Shown in pieces: positions 4,193 to 10,130 of a DNA stretch of 10,130 nt (within the stretch, counting starts at the first letter, position 1; each line of letters opens with the position of its first letter). The stretch spans positions 1 through 10,130 of the forward strand of contig JAENJB010000037.1 in NCBI GenBank assembly GCA_016844565.1. Reading direction: 5' to 3'. Origin of the DNA: Dehalococcoidia bacterium (GTDB lineage: Bacteria > Chloroflexota > Dehalococcoidia > JAENJB01). Both the position numbers and the translations under genes were made by a program. The notes under the pieces were generated by a model. The model worked only from the letters and a program-made list of their open reading frames with translations, was not told where the DNA came from and ran no database searches.

Positions 4193-6952
4193 ATGAGCGA
4201 ACTCACTCTCAACATCGACGGCAAGGAAGTCAAGGCCAAGAGTGGTTCCACTGTTCTGAGAGCTGCCCAGGATGCCGGTATCTACATTCCGACCCTGTGC
4301 TATCATCCCACGCTGCCGCCATACGGAGGCTGCCGTCTCTGCATTGTTGAGATCGACGGTATGCGCGGTCTGCCTCCGTCGTGCACCACGCCGGCCACTG
4401 ACAAGATGGTGGTCCATACCCAGTCACCGCAGCTGCAGAAGTACCGCCGCAACGTAATCGAGCTCCTGCTGACCCAGCATCCCCATCATTGCCTCATCTG
4501 CTATCGCAAGGAGCACTGCAAGCCGGGTGATATCTGCCTGCGCAACGTATCGGTCACGGAGCGTTGCGTGCTCTGCCCGAAGAACAAACGTTGTGAGTTC
4601 CAGACGGTGGTGGAGTACATTGGTCTGAGAGAAGTAACGCTGCCCTACATCCCTCTCGGGCATCCGGTGCTGAAGGATTCTCCTTTTTTCGAGAGGGACT
4701 ACAATCTTTGCATACTCTGCGGCCGGTGTGTCCAAGCGTGCCAGGAGATCCGCGGCGCCGGGGCTATCGCCTTCGTGAACCGCGGCCCTCAGACTGTGGT
4801 GGGGACTGCATTCGGTCTCCCTCTGAAAGATGTGGGCTGCCAGTCTTGCGGAGCCTGTGTCGATGTCTGCCCGACTGGCGCTCTGGTGGAGGTGGCTGCC
4901 AAGTGGGTGGGGGTGCCGGAGCGCACTGTGCGGACTATCTGTCCCTACTGTGGGGTTGGCTGTACTTTGAACATTGAGCTTAAAGACGGCAGGATCTTCA
5001 ATGCCCATCCGGCTCTGGATGGGGAAGCTAACCGGGGCCAGGCCTGCGTCAAAGGGCGTTTCGGCATCATCGACGTTGTCTATCACCCGGAGCGTCTGAA
5101 GACTCCGCTGATCAGGCGGAATGGGCATTTTGAAGAAGCAAGCTGGGAGGAAGCGCTGCAGCTCGTTGCGACCAACCTTTCCAAGTATCGGGGTAACGAG
5201 GTGGCCGTATTTTCCTCAGCTAAGTGTACCAATGAGGAGAACTACCTTATTCAAAAGTTTGCCCGGACAGCGCTGGATACCAACCATGTAGACCACTGCG
5301 CCCGGCTCTGCCACTCCCCCAGCGTAGCCGGTCTTGCCCAGTCCTTCGGTAGCGGGGCCATGACTAACCCCATCGCCGAGATTGGCAACGCTCGGACCAT
5401 CCTTGCCGTCGGCTCCAACACCTGCGCGGCTCACCCTGTCATCTCGCTGGAGTACGTCAAGGCGGTGCGCCAGGGTGCCAAGTTGATCGTAGTCAATCCG
5501 AGGGAGATTCACCTTTGCCGGATGGCCAGCCTGTGGTTGCGAAATCGTCCGGGCACCGATGTGGCTTTGCTGATGGGGATGATGCGGGCCATCGTTGATG
5601 AAGGGCTCGTGGATACGGCTTTCGTCCAGGAGAGGTGTGAGGACTACGATGCTTTCAAGGCGTCTCTGGAGAAGTTCCCTCTCGACCTGGTGGAGAAGAT
5701 AACCTGGGTGTCGCAGGACAAGATCAGAGAGGCGGCGAGAATCTACGCTACCCAGAAACCGGCTACTATTATTTACGCCATGGGCATCACTCAGCATACT
5801 CACGGTACTGACAATGTATTAGCCCTCGCTAACCTGGCAATGTTGACAGGCAATATCGGCAAGCCATTTACTGGTGTCAATCCGCTGAGAGGCCAGAACA
5901 ATGTGCAGGGTTCCTGCGATATGGGTGCCTTGCCCGACGTTTACACAGGTTATCAGAAGGTAACTAACTCTCAGTTGAGGGAGAAATTCGAAGCTGCCTG
6001 GGGGGTGAAGCTTAACCCTCAACCAGGTTTGACCTTGACGGAGATCATTGATTCGGCCCACCGGGGTGGGATAAAGGCGCTGTACATTGTGGGGGAAAAT
6101 GCCAAGCTGAGCGAGCCGTGTGCTAACCATTGCGAGATCGCTCTTGACCATTTGAAATTCCTGGTGGTGCAGGACATCTTTCTCACCGAGACTGCCAAGC
6201 TGGCAGACGTTGTACTGCCGGCTGCCAGTGCCATTGAGAAAGATGGGACTTTCACCAACACCGAGCGTCGGGTACAGAGGGTACGGAAGGTCATTGAACC
6301 TCTAGGGGATTCGAAACCGGATTGGTGGATAATCTGCGAGCTGGCCAAGAAGATGGGGGCTTCGGGTTTTGACTTCGAGCATCCGGCCGAGATAATGAAA
6401 GAAATCGCCAGCCTGACACCCTCTTATGCAGGCATAACTTATGAACGCCTCGACAAGGGCGGGATACAATGGCCTTGTCCATCGCTGGAGCACCCCGGGA
6501 CACCTGTCTTGCATACTGATGCGTTTACCCGCGGTAAAGGGAAATTCGTGCCCCTTGAATACAGGCCGTCGGCTGAACTTCCTGACGATACCTATCCACT
6601 CATCCTGACCACGGAGCGCAGCCTCTACCAGTACCATACCGGCACGATGACCAGAAAGGTGCCGGGGCTCAATGCCTGTCGCCCGGAGGAACTGGTGGAG
6701 ATGAACCCGGCCGATGCCTCAAAGCTCGGCATAGCCGATGGTGAGATGGTGAAGGTTATTTCCAGGCGGGGAGAGGTAACAGCCAGGGCGGAGGTTACTT
6801 CAGCCTCACCGCCCGGTGTGATTTGTATGAGCTTCCACTTCGCCGAGAGCGCTACCAACATCCTGACTAATTCCGCTGTTGACCCGGTAGCCAAGATCCC
6901 CGAGTATAAGGTGTGTGCGGTAAGGGTCGAGAAAGTCGCTGTCAAGGTGTAG
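4193..6952 (+). CDS. fdhA: Formate dehydrogenase alpha subunit, Cys-type, with NuoG-like Fe-S N-terminus
   Basis: A 919-residue cytoplasmic iron-sulfur molybdopterin (Mo or W) enzyme. Domains in order: a [2Fe-2S] domain (Cys36, 47, 50, 64); a NuoG-like cysteine region with an unusual doubled pattern (Cys100, 103, 109, then Cys125, 128, 134, with Cys115 between); two ferredoxin-type [4Fe-4S] sites (Cys173/176/179/183 and 216/219/222/226); and the MopB catalytic part with its [4Fe-4S] site (Cys250, 253, 257, 285). The active-site stretch 'ARLCHSPSVAG' puts Cys373 (codon TGC) where E. coli FdhF has selenocysteine, followed by the conserved His374; 'NPLRGQNNVQG' supplies Arg566, the counterpart of FdhF Arg333. 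These residues favour real formate oxidation or CO2 reduction. No Tat signal is present. No NADH-binding or diaphorase subunit is adjacent, so the electron partner is unknown. It opens a cluster with its own promoter; the next gene starts 9 nt downstream. Confidence 0.9.
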   Translation: MSELTLNIDGKEVKAKSGSTVLRAAQDAGIYIPTLCYHPTLPPYGGCRLCIVEIDGMRGLPPSCTTPATDKMVVHTQSPQLQKYRRNVIELLLTQHPHHCLICYRKEHCKPGDICLRNVSVTERCVLCPKNKRCEFQTVVEYIGLREVTLPYIPLGHPVLKDSPFFERDYNLCILCGRCVQACQEIRGAGAIAFVNRGPQTVVGTAFGLPLKDVGCQSCGACVDVCPTGALVEVAAKWVGVPERTVRTICPYCGVGCTLNIELKDGRIFNAHPALDGEANRGQACVKGRFGIIDVVYHPERLKTPLIRRNGHFEEASWEEALQLVATNLSKYRGNEVAVFSSAKCTNEENYLIQKFARTALDTNHVDHCARLCHSPSVAGLAQSFGSGAMTNPIAEIGNARTILAVGSNTCAAHPVISLEYVKAVRQGAKLIVVNPREIHLCRMASLWLRNRPGTDVALLMGMMRAIVDEGLVDTAFVQERCEDYDAFKASLEKFPLDLVEKITWVSQDKIREAARIYATQKPATIIYAMGITQHTHGTDNVLALANLAMLTGNIGKPFTGVNPLRGQNNVQGSCDMGALPDVYTGYQKVTNSQLREKFEAAWGVKLNPQPGLTLTEIIDSAHRGGIKALYIVGENAKLSEPCANHCEIALDHLKFLVVQDIFLTETAKLADVVLPAASAIEKDGTFTNTERRVQRVRKVIEPLGDSKPDWWIICELAKKMGASGFDFEHPAEIMKEIASLTPSYAGITYERLDKGGIQWPCPSLEHPGTPVLHTDAFTRGKGKFVPLEYRPSAELPDDTYPLILTTERSLYQYHTGTMTRKVPGLNACRPEELVEMNPADASKLGIADGEMVKVISRRGEVTARAEVTSASPPGVICMSFHFAESATNILTNSAVDPVAKIPEYKVCAVRVEKVAVKV

Positions 6953-6961
6953 CCGGTAGAG

Positions 6962-9136
6962 ATGGATAGTCAGAAGACAGCCCAGAAGTCAGTCTGCATG
7001 TGGTGTCACAGCCATTGTGGCGTTCTCGTGCATACTCAAGGCGGCCGGCTGCTCAAGGTAACCGAAGACTTGCAGGGCCCACAGCCCAAGCTCTTCGCCC
7101 CGCAGGTGAAATCATGCCTGAGGGCGCGCGCCGCCGTTGAGTGGTTTTACCATCCAGACCGTTTGCATTTTCCCCTCAAGAGGGTCGGGGCAAAGGGGGA
7201 AGGGAAATGGGAGAGGGTTTCGTGGGAGCAGGCGCTGGATGAGATAGCCGGAAAGCTCAAGGATCTCAAGGCGAAATACGGCCCCGAGACCCTGGCTACC
7301 ACTGTCGGCACTGGCCGCAGCCATTATGAGTTCAGAAGCCGCTTCATGCATCTATTCGGCAGTCCAAACCAGATAGGCCAGGGGCACATCTGCTGGGGGC
7401 CGCAGCAGGTGGTATGCACCGCCCTTTTTGGCTGGGCTACCAATCCAATAGTGCGTTCAGAGACAAAGTGCGTCCTCGCCTGGGGGGGTGGCATTCCAGA
7501 CTATATGCCGCCAGCATGGAGAGCTACCCTGGAGGCCATGAAGAAGGGCGCGAAGCTGATTTCTGTCGACCCCCGGCGGGTAGGGGCCGCTGAGCGAGCC
7601 GACATCTGGCTCCAGCTGAGGCCGGGTACCGACACCGCGCTGGCCATGGGTATGATCAATGTCATCATCTCGGAAGGGCTTTACGACAAGGAGTTTGTCT
7701 CGCGGTGGTGTTATGGCTTTGACAAGCTGAAGGAGAGGGCTGCGCAGTATCCTCTCGAAAGGGTCGCTGACATCACATGGGTGCCGGCAGACAAGATCAG
7801 GGAGGCAGCCAGGATGTACGCCACTCTGAAGCCGGCAGCCTCCTTCAACGGCATGGGAATCGAGCACCTTTCGAATTCGATCCAGGCCCTCCACGCCCGC
7901 TTCATCCTTCCCGCTATCACCGGCAATCTGGACGTTAAGGGAGGCGATCTCCTCAGCGGGCCGCACCCGGGTCAGGTGTCCGCTGGCGAGATGGAGCTCT
8001 ATGAACGGCTCTCGCCCGGGCAATGGAAGAAACAGCTTGGGTCGGACAGGTTCAGGTTGATGGCGTGGCCCGGGTTCAACATGATTGAGCCCAACGTTAA
8101 GAGGGTGTGGGGTAAGATTTGTGGAACCATCAATACTTCCAGCTTCGGCCATGCTCCTACCGTCTATAGGGCAATGGTCACCGGGAAGCCGTACCCTGTC
8201 AGGGCGCTGATAACTACGGCCAGCAATCCGATGGTGACGCAGGGCAACACGAAGCTCGTGTACCAGGCGTTGAAAAGCCTCGATTTGTATGCGGTGATGG
8301 ACTTCTGGCTAACTCCCAGCGCCCAACTGGCGGACTACGTTCTTCCGGCTGCCTCGTGGCTTGAGAGGCCGACCATCTGGGATGCCTGGAGCGTTGGCCG
8401 GTTTGTGCATGCATGCGAGGCCGCCGACTTCGACCTTTACAGGGAGTTGGGTGTCAGGCTGGGGCAGGGCGACGAGTGGCCCTGGAAGAGTCTAGAGGAG
8501 GCCTATAGCTACCGCCTGGCTGCTCTGGCTCCGACATTCAAAGATTTCATCACAGAGAAAGGCGGCTATGACGCTGCCCCCGGGGGATACCGGAGATACG
8601 AGCAGACGGGTTTTGGTACGCCCACGGGCAAGGTCGAGCTCTCATCTACTATCTTCGAGAAACTTGGCTATGATTCCCTCCCGCAATACGAGGAGCCCTG
8701 TGAAAGCCCGGTCAGCACACCCGGGTTGACCGCGGACTATCCCCTGGTGCTGACTACCGGCGGGAGACACAATCCATTCTATCATTCCGAGCACCGTCAG
8801 ATAACTTCCCTCAGGAAAAGGCATCCATACCCGCTGATGCAACTGCATCCGGATACGGCAGGCCCTCTGGGTATCGTTGAGGGTGACTGGGTCTGGATTG
8901 AGACGCCCCGGGGGAGGATCAAGCAAAGGGCCAAGTTGTTCAAGGGAATCGACCCCCGGGTGGTCCACGCCCAGCATGGCTGGTGGTTTCCCGAAATGCC
9001 AGGCGCGGAGCCCGGCTTGCATGGGGTGTGGGAATCCAATATCAACGTTTGCACTGATGACGACCCCGACCACTGCAACAAGCTCAGTGGTGGGTGGCCG
9101 CTAAGGGCGTTGCTGTGCAAGGTCTACAAGGCCTAA
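6962..9136 (+). CDS. Acetylene hydratase-like molybdopterin oxidoreductase (MopB superfamily), reaction unknown
   Basis: A 724-residue cytoplasmic protein without Tat signal. The N-terminal [4Fe-4S] site is Cys12, Cys15, Cys19 and Cys52. The segment 'GHICWGPQQVV' puts Cys144 as the likely Mo/W ligand. Length, the stretch 'WERVSWEQALDEIAGKLK' (83-100), 'GTDTALAMGMINVII' (222-236), 'YDKEFVSRWC' (241-250), 'TPSAQLADYVLPAASWLERP' (451-470) and the '..LCKVYKA' end closely resemble Pelobacter acetylene hydratase (about 730 residues, recalled). The C-terminal domain has 'TTGGRHNPFYHSEHRQI' (598-614), typical for holding the second pterin cofactor. However, the catalytic Asp next to the second cluster cysteine of acetylene hydratase is His16 here, and the residue after the metal-ligand Cys is Trp145 rather than Ile, so acetylene hydration should not be assumed. 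ATG 6962 is the only start that keeps Cys12; its ribosome binding site is weak, consistent with translational coupling to the gene 9 nt upstream. Confidence 0.85.
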   Translation: MDSQKTAQKSVCMWCHSHCGVLVHTQGGRLLKVTEDLQGPQPKLFAPQVKSCLRARAAVEWFYHPDRLHFPLKRVGAKGEGKWERVSWEQALDEIAGKLKDLKAKYGPETLATTVGTGRSHYEFRSRFMHLFGSPNQIGQGHICWGPQQVVCTALFGWATNPIVRSETKCVLAWGGGIPDYMPPAWRATLEAMKKGAKLISVDPRRVGAAERADIWLQLRPGTDTALAMGMINVIISEGLYDKEFVSRWCYGFDKLKERAAQYPLERVADITWVPADKIREAARMYATLKPAASFNGMGIEHLSNSIQALHARFILPAITGNLDVKGGDLLSGPHPGQVSAGEMELYERLSPGQWKKQLGSDRFRLMAWPGFNMIEPNVKRVWGKICGTINTSSFGHAPTVYRAMVTGKPYPVRALITTASNPMVTQGNTKLVYQALKSLDLYAVMDFWLTPSAQLADYVLPAASWLERPTIWDAWSVGRFVHACEAADFDLYRELGVRLGQGDEWPWKSLEEAYSYRLAALAPTFKDFITEKGGYDAAPGGYRRYEQTGFGTPTGKVELSSTIFEKLGYDSLPQYEEPCESPVSTPGLTADYPLVLTTGGRHNPFYHSEHRQITSLRKRHPYPLMQLHPDTAGPLGIVEGDWVWIETPRGRIKQRAKLFKGIDPRVVHAQHGWWFPEMPGAEPGLHGVWESNINVCTDDDPDHCNKLSGGWPLRALLCKVYKA

Positions 9137-9197
9137 GGTTACTGTTGCCACTGAACTCGACCAGGCCAGTAGTCTTATTCGCGGGTTAGTTAACTTC

Positions 9198-9203
9198 AGG
9201 AGG
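9198..9203 (+). promoter_or_regulatory. Ribosome binding site fixing the GTG start of the FAD oxidase gene
   Basis: A consensus AGGAGG ends 8 nt before GTG 9212. No convincing promoter or terminator was found in the 75-nt gap after the preceding gene, so readthrough from the formate dehydrogenase promoter is likely. Confidence 0.75.
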
Positions 9204-9211
9204 TTAATAGC

Positions 9212-10130
9212 GTGAGCATCAAGAGCGAGTTGGCGGGTATTGTCGGCAAGGAGTTCGTCTTTGATGACCCCGAAGTGCTGAGGCCCTATTCGAAGGACCA
9301 TTCCCTGAAGAAGCCGGCCATGCCGAGCTACGTAGTTCAGCCGGTGGGAACCGAGCAGGTCAAGGATATAGTGGGGCTTGCTAACAAGGAGCACATTCCC
9401 CTCATTCCCTGCAGCTCAAGGACTCACCTTTACGGGACCATCATACCAAACCAGGGTGGTGTGGTCGTTGACCTCTTGAGAATGAACAAGATATATCCGG
9501 TGGACAAGGCCAATAGCGCGGTCAGGGTCGAGGCCGGTGTCACCTGGGGACAGCTGCTGCCCCAATTGGCCCGGGAGGACTACATGACCCTGACGCCGCT
9601 CTTCCCACAGGCGGAGCGGTCGGTAGTTACTAGCCTTCTAGAGCGCGAAGCCCTGGTTGACTGCATGTATGAGTACGGCGAACCCTTGCTTACCCTGGAG
9701 GCGGTTTTTCCCAACGGACGGGTCTATCGCAGCGGTTCCGCCAGCGTGAAGGGCGTTTTTGAAGGCGCAGCTTCCGCCGGCGTTTACCCTGAAGGGCCTG
9801 GACTTGACCTCTTCCGACTCTTCCAGGGTGCACAGGGGACCATGGGCATTGTCACCTGGGCTGTGGTCAAGACGGAGTACCGGCCAAAGGTGAATAAGAT
9901 GCTTTTCGCTTCCTTCAAGAATCTGGAAGACGCCATTCAGCCTCTCTACCGGCTGGAGAGACAGACCATCGGACGGGAGTGCTTCCTGCTTAACAGGGTC
10001 AACCTGGCCTCACTGCTGGCGGAGAAATGGCCGGCGGATTACGAGGCCCTCGCCAGGACTCTGCCGGCATGGACGCTCGTGGTGGTGCTCTCTGGTGGGA
10101 GGCGCAGACCGGAGGAGAGGGTAGCTTACG
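9212..10130 (+). CDS. FAD-linked oxidase / FAD-binding oxidoreductase (PCMH-type), C-terminus beyond window
   Basis: An open frame of 306 codons runs off the window end. The start is a GTG (VSIKSELAGI...) with a consensus ribosome binding site. Residues about 35-225 form a PCMH/FAD_binding_4 domain of the GlcD and D-lactate dehydrogenase type: 'YVVQPVGTEQVKDIVGLANK' (40-59), 'THLYGTIIPNQGGVVVDLLR' (71-90), 'VRVEAGVTWGQL' (104-115), 'LEAVFPNGRVYRSGSAS' (162-178) and 'LFQGAQGTMGIVTWAVVK' (203-220). The pyrophosphate-binding loop is glycine-poor ('PCSSRTHLYG' where many relatives have RGGGTSLSG), and the second loop is replaced by 'SVVTSLLEREALVD' (137-150), pointing to a separate subfamily. Such enzymes oxidise alpha-hydroxy acids, alcohols or phenols, passing electrons from FAD to a partner; the substrate is unknown. 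It lies 75 nt after the acetylene hydratase-like gene on the same strand, suggesting a joint pathway. Confidence 0.85.
   Translation, partial: MSIKSELAGIVGKEFVFDDPEVLRPYSKDHSLKKPAMPSYVVQPVGTEQVKDIVGLANKEHIPLIPCSSRTHLYGTIIPNQGGVVVDLLRMNKIYPVDKANSAVRVEAGVTWGQLLPQLAREDYMTLTPLFPQAERSVVTSLLEREALVDCMYEYGEPLLTLEAVFPNGRVYRSGSASVKGVFEGAASAGVYPEGPGLDLFRLFQGAQGTMGIVTWAVVKTEYRPKVNKMLFASFKNLEDAIQPLYRLERQTIGRECFLLNRVNLASLLAEKWPADYEALARTLPAWTLVVVLSGGRRRPEERVAY

Noticed and set aside
4424..5128. Minus-strand open frame of 234 codons inside the formate dehydrogenase gene
   Set aside because: It is antisense to a region with clear ferredoxin and NuoG-like cysteine motifs; its translation shows no recognisable domain and there is no reasonable ribosome binding site.
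5309..5311. Possible selenocysteine in the formate dehydrogenase
   Set aside because: The codon at the metal-ligand position is TGC (Cys), with no in-frame TGA in the gene, so no SECIS element is needed.
7457..8152. Minus-strand open frame of 231 codons inside the acetylene hydratase-like gene
   Set aside because: Antisense to conserved MopB sequence; composition looks like a shadow frame of a GC-rich gene, with no domain.
9137..9211. Promoter or terminator between the acetylene hydratase-like gene and the FAD oxidase gene
   Set aside because: TTGCCA is present but the only -10-like hexamers lie at 19 nt (TAGTCT, weak) or more; stems are only about 4 bp with no T-run.
1..10130. CRISPR array, tRNA, rRNA, transposase, prophage or defence genes
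   Set aside because: No regularly spaced repeats, no cloverleaf-like sequence ending in CCA, no terminal inverted repeats and no such protein motifs were seen on either strand.

Overview
The window looks like chromosomal DNA from an anaerobic bacterium of moderate-to-high GC. The style of the formate dehydrogenase (NuoG-like N-terminus with an extra cysteine-rich insert), an acetylene hydratase-like molybdopterin enzyme, frequent TTG/GTG starts and a degenerate 'GTCATTGCGAG' motif suggest an uncultured Chloroflexota/Dehalococcoidia-type organism. That assignment is inference; there is no rRNA or other marker here.

Layout. On the minus strand, reading leftward from about 1990, lie a promoter, an APC-family amino acid permease (1883-399), then a second promoter and a universal stress protein gene (301-1, cut by the window edge). 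A 260-bp divergent intergenic region (1884-2143) holds the permease promoter with a dyad over its -35 box, a palindrome in the permease leader, a weak promoter in the other direction and a hairpin just ahead of the next gene's ribosome binding site. On the plus strand follow leucyl aminopeptidase pepA (2144-3643, TTG start) and holo-ACP synthase acpS (3702-4094). A good promoter (4116-4144) then opens a redox cluster: a 919-residue formate dehydrogenase alpha subunit (4193-6952), a 724-residue acetylene hydratase-like molybdopterin protein 9 nt downstream (6962-9136), and an FAD-linked oxidase (9212 to the window end, incomplete).

How the genes may work together. The permease and stress protein form a plausible amino-acid uptake/stress pair, and pepA would release amino acids from peptides. 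acpS activates acyl carrier protein. The formate dehydrogenase keeps the active-site residues needed for formate chemistry (Cys373 as metal ligand, then His374, and Arg566) and carries many Fe-S clusters for passing electrons to an unseen partner. The acetylene hydratase-like protein has His where the acetylene hydratase catalytic Asp sits, so its reaction is unknown. Its tight linkage to a flavin oxidase suggests an uncharacterised molybdenum/tungsten-flavin pathway. No transposon, CRISPR array, tRNA or rRNA was seen, and no stretch above 300 bp lacks a gene.
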